Shown here one piece after another: positions 23,773 to 35,842 of a stretch of DNA of 64,000 nt. The DNA is from Paraspadella gotoi (lineage: Eukaryota; Chaetognatha): positions 24,347,861 through 24,411,860 of the forward strand of contig CM119265.1 in NCBI GenBank assembly GCA_051294375.1, read 5' to 3'. Position 1 is the first letter of the stretch; every line of letters begins with the position of its first letter. The notes under the pieces are model-generated. The model saw nothing but the letters and a program-made list of their open reading frames with translations. It did no database searches and was not told the origin of the DNA. The position numbers were made by a program, and so were the translations under genes.

Positions 23773-24209
23773 ATTTTCTGTTTTTTGAAATGTAAAACTC
23801 AATTTTATTTAAGTTAGATGGTAAAAAGGGAATCGCACCTTTAAATAATAAAAACTTAAACTTAAACCCAATTCTTGCCATTAATACCAGATCCTTCCCT
23901 TTTCTTGACATCTCAAGCTCCCAGACCCTTTGCAGGCCCGTGCACCTTGGAGGCGCCAGAGCGAAAAAGAGTCGCTGGATTGTGAAGCCACAAAAATGAC
24001 GTTGGGTGGAGAATAAAAAAGGGAAAAGAATCAAAAAAAGGAAAAGAAAAAAGGAAAGAAAAGGAGAGAATGGAAATGATCCTCGGCGCGGCGGCCCAGA
24101 ACCAAACGAGAGGTGTTCCACCATTTTCTTTTATTTCCTTTTTTTTTCTTTTTCTTTTTTCCTTCTTTCTTTCTCTGACTTTCATTTCCTTTTTTTTTCA
24201 TGTTGTTTT

Positions 24210-24214
24210 TTCTC

Positions 24215-24301
<87 letters not shown>
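24210..24301. repeat. (CTTT)n tetranucleotide repeat
   Basis: About 22 perfect CTTT units. Confidence 0.95.
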
Positions 24302-24508
24302 CTTCCTGTTTTTGCTTTTTGTCTTTTATTCCGAATGGCTTTTCCCTTCCCTTCTTTTTTCATTTAATTCAGTCTTTCTTTCTTTTTTTATCATACTTTC
24401 CTTATTTTCTAACTTCTTTTTACCTGATACTTTGATCTGCTTCTAGATTCTCCTTCCCGCCAAAATTTTCATGCTTTCTTTTGTCCCTTTTCTATCTTCT
24501 TTCTCAAC

Positions 24509-24604
24509 CGAAGTCACACCTCTCCTTCGGCGCACACCTCTTTCGCCAACCATGGCACACCTCTCCTTCGGCGCACACCTCTTTCGCCAACCAGGGCACA
24601 CCTC
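24509..24604. repeat. Two-copy 41-bp direct repeat
   Basis: CACACCTCTCCTTCGGCGCA followed by CACCTCTTTCGCCAACCA occurs twice in tandem, then a partial third start. Confidence 0.85.
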
Positions 24605-24654
24605 TTCATTTTATGGATGTTAGTCTCGCCTCATTTCTTTCATTTTTATCGCTC

Positions 24655-24696
24655 AAAATGGCGGCTCCAAGGTCGTGGGTTAGAGATGGCGTAAGC
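24655..24696 (+). promoter_or_regulatory. YY1-like motif overlapping a possible first exon
   Basis: AAAATGGCGGC (24655-24665) matches the YY1 motif that often overlaps start codons in animal promoters. The ATG at 24658 opens MAAPRSWVRDG and meets GTAAGC at 24691. The region to about 24950 is GC-rich but contains GGACATTGG-type repeats. No TATA box and no downstream exon were recognised. Confidence 0.2.
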
Positions 24697-25039
24697 GGAT
24701 TCCCGCTCCCGTCCCCGATGGAAAAAGCGACGGGGATTACGGCGTCGCGGTTTTTCCTTCGGGACGCCGTTGGGCGGTTGACGGACGTTCGGTGTTGGAC
24801 ACCGGACATTGGGTGGCCCGATGTTGACAGGGACATGCGTGGCGGGATGTTTGGACAGGACATTGGTTGGGGGATGTTGACAGGGGTGGTGGCGTGAGTT
24901 TACGGCATGGTGGCGGGGATGTTTGACGGGACATGGAAAATCTCGTCTGGATCGAAAAGAAAAAGCCATTTGCGTCTAATACACTTAAGAAGATGCAGAC
25001 TTACGCGATTTGCGATTAATGAGAATGAGAGAGTGAGGA

Positions 25040-25194
25040 GAGAGATGGAGACGTGAGCGAAAGGAGAGAGAGAGAGTCAGAGACGAAGAGAAGAGGAGAG
25101 GAGAGAGAGACCGTGCGGAGAGACGAGAGAGACGAGGAGAGAAGAGACGAGAGAGAGAGAGAGATATGAGATGAGAGAGAGAGAGAGAGAGAGA
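25040..25194. repeat. (GA)n microsatellite, interrupted
   Basis: GA-rich tract with many single-base breaks. Confidence 0.9.
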
Positions 25195-25424
25195 AATCTG
25201 CTCTAACAAAGAAGAGAAAGCAACCTTCATTAGTGCTCAGGCACTCGTTTTAGCTCGCGATCTGCTTATCAGCAGATCCCGACTCTATAACTTCACTCTT
25301 TTTATAACTCACTTTTTCGGTCGTCGCGTCCGCCCCCTCAATATTTGTTCGGGCACACTCTTATATCATGTCAGAACATCGAATTATGGAATAAATTTAT
25401 GCAAAAAAAATGATGTCCGCCGTT

Positions 25425-26425
25425 CCGTCTGTCCGTCCGTCGTCCGTCCGTCCGTCCGTCCTCCCACGCTTAGCAAATAACACCATATAACTCGTGATTG
25501 GATGGCATGGATTTTAAATGAAATTGTGTTGTGGATAGGTAAGTGTCTGTGATTTGAGCTGGATATTTAAGTCGATGAATCGTCCGAGTGGAAATGAGTT
25601 TAAATGGAAAAAAACAAAAAAAATATATTCACTCAATTATGGAACACAATTGCCTCATGAGTGGCATGGGCCTGATTGACTTGGATTTTGTATGTGGGTA
25701 GGAAAGGGTGTGATTGAACAGAAATCAAGTTTCGATGCGAATAGTTTGAGTGGAAATGAGTTAAATGGAAAAAAAACAAAAAACCTGTTTTACTAATTGA
25801 TTATGCTTCTTTTCCTTTTCTATATTAAATGTATCTGCAGGATGTATTAATAATCAAATGATTAATTCAGTTAATTTAATCATTAGTAAATAAATTAATC
25901 AATTAATAATTAATTCAGTCAATCATATCCGTCATTCCGTCCATTCTTAGCAAAAAGCCTCCAATAACTCGCATGCATTGCTGCGTTGGATTGAATTAAA
26001 TTTTGTGTGTGGGGTAGGAAAGTCGTGTGATAAAGCCTGGCATATCAAATTTCGATGGAATCGTGTGAGTGCGAAATTAGTTTAAATGCGAAAAAAACCA
26101 TAAGTCGAATTTACTAAAATCTTTTTACTTATTTTTAACCAATAAATACTCCTATTAAATCATAATTGGATGGATAGATTGAGTTTGAATTTTGTGTGTG
26201 GGCTAGAGAAAAACGTATGACGAAGCTTGATAAAAGTTTCAGTGGCAAAACGTACCAGTGGAAATTGAGTTTAAATTGAAAAATATGAGTCACATTTACT
26301 TGAATCTTTTTATTATTATTAAACCCATGATAGATTGAGATGAAATTTGGTGAGCCGCGTAGGAAAGTGAGTGTGAAGAAGCCTAGATATTAAGTTTGAC
26401 GGCAATGCAAGTTGAAAAATTATTG
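25425..26425. repeat. Degenerate repeat block after a TCCG run
   Basis: A GTCCGTCCGTCC run (25428-25460) is followed by about five diverged units. Each has a GATTGGATTGG-type start, a TTTTGTGTGTGGGTAGGAAAG block, a GATTTAAG-type block and GAGTGGAAATGAGTTTAAAT. Units start near 25488, 25660, 25975, 26160 and 26325. Confidence 0.65.
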
Positions 26426-26499
26426 CAAGTTGAAAAAAATGATGCAAGTTTTAAAAAAAATCTTAAAAGGCATAAGATCGTCCCGCTATTGCCATAAAA

Positions 26500-26595
26500 A
26501 GAGAGAGAGAGAAGAGAAGAAATGAGAGCAGTGAGAGAGAGAGAGAGAGTGAGAGAGAAAGCAGAAGAGAGTTGAGAGGAGAGAGAGAAGAGACA
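26500..26595. repeat. (GA)n-rich tract
   Basis: Interrupted GA repeats. Confidence 0.85.
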
Positions 26596-26699
26596 GGAGA
26601 CATTAAAATAAAAAAATTCTAAAAGACTCAAGATCGAGCCAGGAGCCCACTATCATAGAAAATTTAATGAAAAAAAACCGCGGAAAAAAACGAATGAAT

Positions 26700-26935
26700 C
26701 ATGCGATAACGGAATTGTGGATGTACTAGTAATTTGATTGAGTAATACTTAATTGATTGATGTAATAGTAATTTATTGATGTAATGGAATTGATTATTGA
26801 TTCGATGATAATCAATTATTGATTGCGATGATAGTCATTCACTTGCCTGTGGATGGATAGTCATTCAGTGATGCGATGATTGTCATTCATTGATGCGATG
26901 ATTGTCATTCATTTGATGCGATGATAGTCAATAAA
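26700..26935. repeat. Degenerate GATGCGATGATTGTCATTCA minisatellite
   Basis: Units of about 20-23 bp, most regular at 26840-26930. Confidence 0.75.
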
Positions 26936-26957
26936 ACAAACAATGGTGGTATGAGTG

Positions 26958-27075
26958 AAAGAGAGAGAGAGAGAGAGATGAGAAGAGAGAGAGACGAGAT
27001 GAGATTGAGATGAGAGAGAGAGAGAGAGAGAGAAAGAAAGAGAGAAGAAAGAGAGGAGAGAGAGAGAAAGAACAG
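26958..27075. repeat. (GA)n microsatellite
   Basis: GA tract with short interruptions. Confidence 0.9.
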
Positions 27076-27419
27076 AGAATAAATCCACGAAAATTCTCGG
27101 ATTGAAAAATATTGTGGAGATTTGTATTGAAAAACCGGAATAAATGGCAATAATAAAAATAGTTAGAAGGAAAAAATAATCAGAATTTTTCAAAAACAAA
27201 CGATCACGCAAAGATCGGACAGAATAGGGACAGACACACACCAGAGAGGACAGAGGAGACTAGAGAAGAGAGAGGAGAAAAAGAGAGAGAGAGAGAGACA
27301 TGCCGCTGCAGAGAAAAGAGGGAAAGAGATACAGAAGCGATATATTAAGTGAATTAAAAAGAGAGAGAGAGAGAAGCTCTTACAGCCCCTTTACTCGTTA
27401 AAGAATCAGCAGTAACTTT

Positions 27420-27512
27420 ATGGGCGCCGCACGATAGCGTGGCAATTCTATTCTCTACCAACAGGACCCGCGGTTCGCGCCCTGCTTCGCCGGCGGGTAT
27501 CGTTTTTTTTAC
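27420..27512 (+). repeat. tRNA-like SINE fragment
   Basis: GCACGATAGCGTGGCAATTC followed by ACCCGCGGTTCGCGCCCTG has the spacing of a degenerate A box and a B box (CGGTTCGCGCC), ending in a T-run. Much weaker than the SINE at 10858. Confidence 0.3.
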
Positions 27513-27562
27513 ATTAAGTGAAACCCACATTATATCTAAAAAATTTTTTTGTAAAAAAAAAG

Positions 27563-27569
27563 AGAGAGA

Positions 27570-27604
<35 letters not shown>
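27563..27604. repeat. (GA)n microsatellite
   Basis: Short GA tract. Confidence 0.9.
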
Positions 27605-27606
<2 letters not shown>

Positions 27607-28510
27607 AGCTGGACACGACGCTGCCAGAGCCGAACTCGTTTTTAGAAGAAGCAGTACGGAGAATAAAAGCAGAGAGACGAGAGAGCGACATATAATTTAA
27701 ACGTTTATTTTTGTAAATTTAAAACATTAAACAAAATACAATATTTGATATTTGAAGACATGAGAATTTTTAAAGATCTGATGATTAGAAGCCAGTATAT
27801 TGAAAATTCCACTTCCCTATGATATCACACTTTCAGAAGCCATGATTGCAAAAAAGCGAGACCGAAAGCTTTAAACCGAAAAAAAATCTAGACAAAGGAC
27901 GGGCTTTGCCCGCCTGGCTCCGGATAATAGAGGATATTTGTTTGTTGATTAAAATGTAAACAAAAACATTTAAATAACTGTCCTGACGTCAATTTTAAGG
28001 ATATCATGCATGACAAGCTGAATATAAATGCTATAATTAATCTATAATTAAATAATTAATTAATCTATTATAATTAATTCTATTAATTAATTTAATTAAT
28101 CAATTAATTAATTAATTATCGTGGCAGATCCGACATTTTTGTTTGCTCAAACTTGTTTTTTTTTAAGTTTGATCTTCTTTTGTTGAGTTTTAACTTTTTC
28201 CAGATAAGTATAAATTCTTTTCCGTACAGACTTTACGGGACAGCCAGGACAGAAGAGAGACGAACCAACATACTGACGGACCAAAAGCCAGCTTGATGGA
28301 AAAAAAACGTCAAATACTCTCGGTTGGCTGAGGAAAAATTGAAACTTGAAGAAACGAAAAACGGAAGACGACGTTTTTGCGAAAACATGGGCGTGGCAAA
28401 CGTGGGCAACGTGGGCAACGTCTCGGTGAAATATGCGGAAAAAACCAAAGGAAAAAAAACACCATTTCCAAAAAAGGAGAAAACAAATTCCTATCTTCTC
28501 TTTTTCTCTT

Positions 28511-28515
<5 letters not shown>
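27605..28515. other. No gene seen
   Basis: AT-rich spacer with TTAATTAATTAA repeats near 28040-28120. The open frame at 28324-28480 lacks an ATG and any recognised domain. Confidence 0.45.
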
Positions 28516-28597
<82 letters not shown>

Positions 28598-28654
28598 AGC
28601 TCTCATCTCTCTCTCTCTATCTCTCTCATCTCTCCTTCTCTCTCTCTCTCTCAG

Positions 28655-28733
<79 letters not shown>
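28516..28733. repeat. (CT)n microsatellite
   Basis: About 218 bp of CT repeats with minor interruptions, among the longest in the window. Confidence 0.95.
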
Positions 28734-28736
<3 letters not shown>

Positions 28737-29254
28737 AGAGACCCCTTTTTTTCCACCCGCTAAGCGCTGACTGACGCCGGACGCTTCCACCTGTCTATCG
28801 TCCCGCTAGGCACCCGCCAAAGAACTCGACCAGGCACCCGCCAGCGCCTACTTCGTCACCTGGGGTTTTCGCACCTTGCATCTCCACGGACCTGCGTTTG
28901 AATTTTCGTCGCCGTTTTTAAATTCTCTCACGGAGTCGAGTTTCCTTAAAAGTTTCCTTTTTTCTTCTATTTTTGTTGTTGTTGTTTTGGTTTTTTTTGT
29001 TTTTTGTTTTCCCTGCATCTGCTTTTTGGTTTTTTTTCTCTGGCTTTTTAGCATCTCCATTTATTCTTTTGACTTTGTCCGCATTTTTACTTTTGCTTTT
29101 GCCTGAATATATTTAAAATTTTTGGTCCTAACTTTTTCTTTCCCCCCCATTTTATTTCATCTGCTAAATTTTAGTTTTCTCTTTTTTAGGCGCGAACGTG
29201 ATATTGCGCCTCTCTTCATTTTGAATTTTTCATCTTTATGTCATTCTCTCACCT
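28734..29254. other. No gene seen
   Basis: Two CACCCGCCA pieces near 28811 and 28835, then T-rich sequence. Confidence 0.5.
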
Positions 29255-29672
29255 CATCTCTATCGCTTCATCCAATTCCGTCACTAAATCTCTATTGCTT
29301 CATGCAATTCTGTCACTAAATCTCTATCGCTTCATCCAATTTTGTCACTAAATATCTATCGCTTCATTCATTCTGTCACTAAATCTCTTTTGCTTCATCC
29401 GATTCTGTCACTAAATCTCTATCGTTTCATCCAATTTTGTCACTAAATATATATCGCTACATTTGATTCTGTCACTAAAAACCAATTGCTTCATCCAATT
29501 TTGTCACAAAATACCTATCGCTTCATTCAATTCTGTCACTAAATCTCTATCGCTTCATCCAATTCTGCCGTTAAAACTCGAGCTTTTATTTCAATTCTGT
29601 CACTAAATCTTCATCTCTTCATTCAGTTTTATCGCTAAATCTTCATCCTCTCTTTCAATCCTATCTGTAAAA
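29255..29672. repeat. 32-bp minisatellite, about 13 copies
   Basis: The unit contains CTCTATCGCTTCATCCAATT and then CTGTCACTAAAT. Copies are in strict 32-bp register apart from one 31-bp unit, diverging toward the right end. Since 32 is not a multiple of three, no frame is conserved, which argues against a coding repeat. Confidence 0.95.
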
Positions 29673-30263
29673 TTAAATCCTCCATCTTAACATTTCATTC
29701 CGTTTCTCAACTTTCTTCGCTTCAAACTTTTCATTTTTTCCTTTTCTTTCTTTTCTCTCTTTTCCGATTCGAGTCTTTGAATTTATTTTTTCTCGTCTTC
29801 ACCTTTTCACAACATTCAGTCTATTCGCTTCTGTTTTCACGAAACCAAAAAAAAAAAAACCAAAAAAAAAAAAAACACCAAAAGGACTGTGTTTTCCCAT
29901 GTTTTCCTGCGCTTCTCTCCTCCCCGCGACACAAGAATGTCTTTTATCGCTTAACAAAATCCGTGTTTCTCCACGGAGAAGTAGAGAAGATTATAAGAGG
30001 GAGAGAAGATGGGTCGAGATGAGAGGAGAGCAAGGAGAAGAGAGAGAGAGAGGAGAGAGGAGACGGAAAGCGAGAGAAAGAGGAAAGGGTAATGGGAAGG
30101 AGGAAATTTTATTAAGAAGATAATCTGTTCTTTTTATTCGGTATATTTTCTGCCAGTTCCTTTTTATTTCTTTTTATTTCTTTATATTCATTCCTTTCAT
30201 CCTGGTTCCTTTTTATTTATCATTTTTTCATGGCACCCTCTTCTTTCATTCTATCTTGATTCA
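29673..30263. other. No gene seen; pyrimidine then purine-rich spacer
   Basis: Two poly-A runs near 29850-29875 and a GA-rich stretch at 29990-30095. Confidence 0.5.
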
Positions 30264-30288
30264 CTCACTCTCTCTCTCTCTGTCTCTC

Positions 30289-30321
<33 letters not shown>

Positions 30322-30330
30322 TCTTCTCTC

Positions 30331-30361
<31 letters not shown>

Positions 30362-30520
30362 CCTTTCAATCTCTCTCCAATCTGTTCATTATGTCTTCTT
30401 CTTTCTTTCATATCGTTTTCCTCGTTTCTCTTAGCTTTTCTTTCTCCTCTCTCTCTCTCTCTCTCTTCTCTTCTCTCTCTCTCTCTCTCTCTTCTTCTCT
30501 CTCTCTCTCGTCTCTCTCTT
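30264..30520. repeat. (CT)n-rich tracts
   Basis: Two CT-rich tracts (30264-30362 and 30448-30520) separated by T/C-rich sequence. Confidence 0.9.
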
Positions 30521-30679
30521 CTCCCATCCCGGTTTCCTTCTCCCACTTCTCTCTCCCTTTCCCTCTTTCCCTTTGTTCCCGGGATGGAATTTCATTCAAA
30601 TTCTGAGTCGGGAGGAAAAAAAATCTCGCGGCGCAAGGAACACGTTCGAGAATTCCCTTCCGTTTTCTCTTTCTATCTT

Positions 30680-30823
30680 TATCTGTTTTTCTTTCTTTCT
30701 TTCTTTTTTTCTTTATTTTCTTTCTTTTCTTATTTCTTTCTTTCTTTCTTTCTTTTTCTTTTTTTCTTTCTTTATTTATTTATACTTTCTTTCTTTCTAT
30801 TCTTTTTTTCTTTCTTTCTTTTT

Positions 30824-30863
<40 letters not shown>

Positions 30864-30945
30864 TTCTTTTCTTCTTTCTTTCTTTCTTTCTTTCTTTCTT
30901 CTTTCTTTCTTTCTTTCTTTCTTTTTTTCTTCACATCTTTTTTTT
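30680..30945. repeat. (CTTT)n tetranucleotide repeat, interrupted
   Basis: CTTT units with TTT and AT breaks. Frames read as Ser-Phe-Leu repeats. Confidence 0.9.
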
Positions 30946-30988
30946 TCCTCGTCCAAATTATTTGTTTTTTTCAACTTTCCCAAACTTT

Positions 30989-31330
30989 AATAGGGATTAG
31001 CAGTATTCTACGAAATTTTTATTTTTTATCGGCCGAAAAATAATAGGAATTGATTCCAAAAACAAAACAAAAAATAATCAGAAAGTCTTTAGCCACATTC
31101 ATGATATCATATTAAACGGTTTTCCCTTCATTTCACGCCATTTTACGCCACAATTGTATCTTTTCCAAATTTAATATTTAACATTTAAATTTATTTTACA
31201 TGATATATTTTTTCTTTTTTTTGGGAAAAATCGATCTAACGCCACATACTGTAGGGATTAGCAGATTACGACGAAATTTTTATTTCTCTATCGGCCCAAA
31301 AATAATAGGGGAATTTGATACCAAAAACAA
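30989..31330. repeat. Two-copy direct repeat
   Basis: TAGGGATTAGCAG, then ACGAAATTTTTATTT, TATCGGCC and AAAATAATAGG occur at 30989-31065 and again at 31250-31330. Between them lies the first ACGCCA-motif unit. Confidence 0.75.
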
Positions 31331-32640
31331 GGGCTTTTTGAAAATATTTACTGTATGGAAAAATACTGCAAAAGAAAAAATTTTATTTTTTAATATACGT
31401 AGCGTAGCGTAACTCTAACTAAAAAACCGAAAAGAATCTTTCAAATAAGAAAAATATTGGAATTAGTTACAGAAAAGGCAATATTTCTTTTTATTGCATA
31501 AGCGCCAAAAACTAGTGGCTTTCTCGCAAAACCTTCTGGTTATAGCAGATGACAAATGTATTTACTTCTCAAGTTATTTATCATTGATAATTCCCAAAAA
31601 ATGATGCGCAAAAATGCGCCAGTAGCATTTCGGCGATAGGTCATTTATATATTGTTTCCACTGCTATATAAGGCCTATGAATCATCCAATATGTATGAAA
31701 CTGATATATAATAATTTATTTATGATCTTAAGAATTTATCATGCCTTTTTGTTCAGCTTACAACCATTCCTCATTTGCTTTAAATATACTGATACTGCTA
31801 ATTATATAATGGGTATTTATCTTTATGTATAGTCTTTATTTTTAACAAATTTCCAAACATAAACCCAAACGATCCACCCATCTATGATTCCCACAATTTC
31901 TGATACTTTTATAAATATGATCCACTGGGTTTTATGTTTAGTATCTTTTGTTATCTTTTATCTATGATTGAATTTATTTCGTATCGTTTTTTCTTTGATT
32001 TTAAAGAATTAAAACCGAAAAATAATCGACTTTGAATCGCGAGATTGTATAAAAATAAAAGAGAAAAGAAAAGGGAGGAAGGGGAAAGAGATAAGGGGAT
32101 TAAAGTGGCTTAGTTTTACGTCAATTTACGCCATTCTACGCCAAAGCATCTTAACTTAATAGTTTTATTTGGAAAATGAAAAAAAAGTTTTTTACGCCAC
32201 AAATTAAATGATATTAATATGGTTTTCTGTTCATTTTACGCCATTCTACGCCAAACCAATTTAAAAAAAGGTTGGAAAAATATTTATAAGCAACTTAACC
32301 GAGTAGTTTTTACTATAAAATAAACAAAAAGTCTTTTACGCCACGGGAATTAAATAATATTATATGCTTTTTGTTTCATTTTACGCCATTCTACGCCACA
32401 TCTGATATAAAAAGAGCGCCAGATAAATCTTTAAAACCACTTAAATGAATAGCTTTTACTAGAAAAACAATCAGAAAGTCTTTACGCCACATCATGATAT
32501 CATTTAAACTGGTTTTACCTTCATTTCACGCATTTTACGCCACAATTCTTTTTCAAAATTTAAATATAAACATTTACAATTATATTAACTTTATATATTT
32601 TAAATTTTTTTTGGAAAAAATCATATACGCCACATATTGT
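31088..32640. repeat. ACGCCA-motif satellite-like block
   Basis: TTTACGCCA/TTCTACGCCA recurs in pairs at about 31136, 32117, 32194, 32237, 32336, 32377, 32473, 32527 and 32625. The 31080-31250 stretch is repeated at 32470-32640 (CATGATATCAT, then TTCATTTCACGC). Units between 32100 and 32480 recur about every 140 bp. AT-rich apart from the motif, with no open frame. Confidence 0.75.
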
Positions 32641-32643
32641 ATT

Positions 32644-33685
32644 AGGAAAATAATACGTTTTGGCGTAGTTTTTACGCCACCAGCGCCAACAAACACTGTA
32701 AAAAAAAAGAAATCAAATCTGATCCAATACAACAATGGTATACTTAATTAGAAAAAAGCGTTTTCAAAAAATGTTTGTTGAATATCCTTGACAGCAAGTA
32801 AGGAGGCAGAAAGTTACTCCAAATTGACGTAAATCAGTTGGCGTAAATCAAAAAATATTTAAAAGTCCAAACTTGGAATTAACGACTTAAAATACACTTC
32901 GTTTAGGCTTAATATAAGGTTTAAAAACCATCGAATTGAAGAAAATTAGTATTTCTAAAGTTTTTGTGCAATACCCTAACATATTGTAACTAGGAAATAA
33001 TACGTTTTGGCGTAGTTTTTACGCCACCAGCGCCAAACAAACACGTAAAAAAAAAAAAAACAAATCTGAATCCAATACAACAATGTGTATACTTAATTAG
33101 AAAAAAAGCGTTTTCAAAAATGTTTGTTGAATATCCTTGACAGCAGTAAGGAGGCAGAAACGTTACTCCAAAATGACGTAAATCAGTTGGCGTAAATCAA
33201 AATATTTAAAAGTCAAACTTGGAGAATTAACGATTTAAAGTACACTTCGTGTATAGGCTACATTATAGGTTTAAAACCATCGAATGAAGAAATTAGTATT
33301 TCTAAAGTTTTTGTGCAATACCCTAACATATGTAACTAGGAAATAATACGTTTTGGCGTAGTTTTTACGCCACCAGCGCCAACAAACACGTAAAAAAAAA
33401 AGAAATCAAATCTGAATCCAATACACTATGTATTTTAATTAAAAAAGCATTTTCAAAAATATTTGCTGAATATCCTTGACAGCAGAAAGGAGGCAGAAAG
33501 AAACGTTACTCCAAATTGACGTTAAATCAGTTGTGCCGTAAATCAAATATTTAAAAGTCAAAACTTGGAATTAACGATTAAAAGTACACTTTCGTTAGGC
33601 CTTAATATAAGGTTTAAAACCATCGAATGAAGAAAATCAGTATTTTTAACATTTTTGTGCAAACCCTAAACTTTAATTCATTGTT
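32644..33685. repeat. Three tandem units of about 347 bp
   Basis: Units begin at 32644, 32992 and 33338 with AATAATACGTTTTGGCGTAG, then TTTTTACGCCACCAGCGCC, and later TTGACAGCA and GGCGTAAATCA. They differ by scattered small indels and the third is the most diverged. Each keeps the TGGCGTA ... TACGCCA inverted pair. Confidence 0.9.
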
Positions 33686-33951
33686 TAACATTTTCTTGAA
33701 ATTACATTCTTGAATGAAATTAAAAATCATATCTAATATTTTTCATTAATAAAATTGAGGTATTCTAAAACATTCTTTAAACTAATAATAATCTTATTAC
33801 CAGCTTCCCGAATAACCGTAAATATGTATAAACAAAATTGTCCCTATTGAAACCCTTGTCCAGTGAGCGTCCCTATACCGATTTACCAAATCACAGATTT
33901 ACAATTTCGGCTAAAAAATAAAGATTCACTGGATTTTATCGCTCTCCCTCT

Positions 33952-33986
33952 CTCTTTCGCTCTCACTTTCCCTATCCCTATCCCTA

Positions 33987-34073
<87 letters not shown>

Positions 34074-34078
34074 CAAAC
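33952..34078. repeat. (CT)n microsatellite
   Basis: CT tract preceded by CCCTAT repeats. Confidence 0.9.
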
Positions 34079-34437
<359 letters not shown>

Positions 34438-34551
34438 CTCCCACCGGTTTCGCGAGGCAAACAACATCAAAAACCGAAAGGAGGGAAAAAAGCGAAAGTT
34501 TCTTTTATTAAACTCTTTGCGCGAATAAAATAGAGAAAAAAGTTTTTATTT

Positions 34552-34584
<33 letters not shown>

Positions 34585-34849
34585 TTGGAGAATATTTAAG
34601 AATTGAGAAAGAAAGGGGAAAAAAGGAAAGAAGAAAAAGAAAAATGAGAGAAAAGTAAAATAGAAAAGGAGAAGAAAGGGGAAAAAATGGAGAGAAAAGT
34701 GTCTGTCAAAAGGTTGAAGTCGGAGTTGCCACCCGGTGGCACCGCGGAGCCATGGCACCGTGGGGGGGGTGGGATTTAGTTGACATCAATGACGAAAGAT
34801 GGTGTTGGGGGGAAGGGAAGGGGAGAAGAGGAAGGGAGAAGGGGAGGGG
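34438..34849. other. No gene seen
   Basis: A 30-bp poly-T run near 34552, purine-rich sequence, and a short GC-rich stretch with CACCCGGTGGCACCG near 34731. Confidence 0.5.
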
Positions 34850-35062
34850 AAGGGAAAGAGAGACAGAGTTAGAGAAAGAGATAGAGAAAAATAGCTAGAG
34901 ACATATAGAGAAGGAAGGCAAGAGAGAAAGTGATCGAGGTAAAGAGAGAGAAAGAGAGACGAAGGAAATAAAAAAAAGAAAGAGGTAGAGAAAAAAAAGA
35001 AAGAAGAGAGAGAAAAGAGAGAGAAACAGAGCGATCGAGAGACGAGAGAGACAGAGAGAGAT
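34850..35062. repeat. GA-rich degenerate tract
   Basis: GAGA-rich purine tract with many breaks. Confidence 0.8.
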
Positions 35063-35613
35063 TGAAATTGTCCAACTTACAATGAATTCGCAATGAAGGT
35101 AAATTTTGTTGACTGCAGACAATCGTGTCAGTTTGAAAAAGAGAAGGGAATAAAATTTGTTTTTATTATGATTCCTTTTACGAGAGAGAAAAAAAAAAGG
35201 GAGAAAATTAAAACAACTGAAGAGAGAGAAAAAAATATGAAAATAAAATTGTTTTTAAAGATGAAATATCATCTTTGGCGACGAAAAGAAGAGAAAAACA
35301 TATGAAGAAAGAAAAAAATAGAGAAAAATAAACAAACAGTAAATTTTGAAAGAGAAAATTTTAAACAATGCGCAAGCGCTGAATTTTTTAAAAATTTAAA
35401 CAGAGAGCTGTATTTTTCTTTCAAAAAAAAAAATTAAATCACTACTTCCAATTGTTCTCAGGATAAGAAATTAAAAATAATCAGAAATTCTGATTCATTT
35501 TGTTCATTTTAAGTTTCTCGTCTCGATTCATATTTTGCGGTTGACAGGCGAGGCAATGGTTGCCAAAAGGGGGTGGGGTCTAAAAGTAAGGAGGAATTGG
35601 TTTATTTTTCCAG
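35063..35613. other. No gene seen
   Basis: Purine-rich then AT-rich spacer with no supported open frame. Confidence 0.5.
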
Positions 35614-35842
35614 AATGCCCCGTTTTATTTTAAATTCGGAATTTGGATTATTTTTTTTTAATTTTAAGTAAAAGTTTAGGTTTGGGGTTCGGGTTAGCGA
35701 TTAAGTTTAGGAACTTGGTTTGTGATTAGAGTTAAGGATTTGGGTTAGGGATTAGCGGTTTAGGTTAGAGGTTAGGGTTAGACATTAAAGATAAGAATAA
35801 AATTAAATTCAGTGATAAAAGAAATGGGTAACTCTCGGAAAA
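35614..35842. repeat. MITE-like repeat with TTAGGG-like interior, copy 2
   Basis: Starts TTTTTCCAGAATGCCCCGTT and ends with GAAATGGG and CTCGGAAAA. The interior has GGGTTAGGGATTAG-type sequence like the reverse complement of 30-301. The right end is more eroded. Confidence 0.45.

Noticed and set aside
28377-28774. Ser-Leu repeat open frames over CT tracts (also at 4305, 12605, 19222, 30256, 34151, 60593)
   Set aside because: Dinucleotide repeats read as Ser-Leu or Arg-Glu in every frame and are open by chance.
29255-29672. CRISPR array
   Set aside because: Units are contiguous with no spacers between repeats, and the DNA is eukaryotic. It is a minisatellite.
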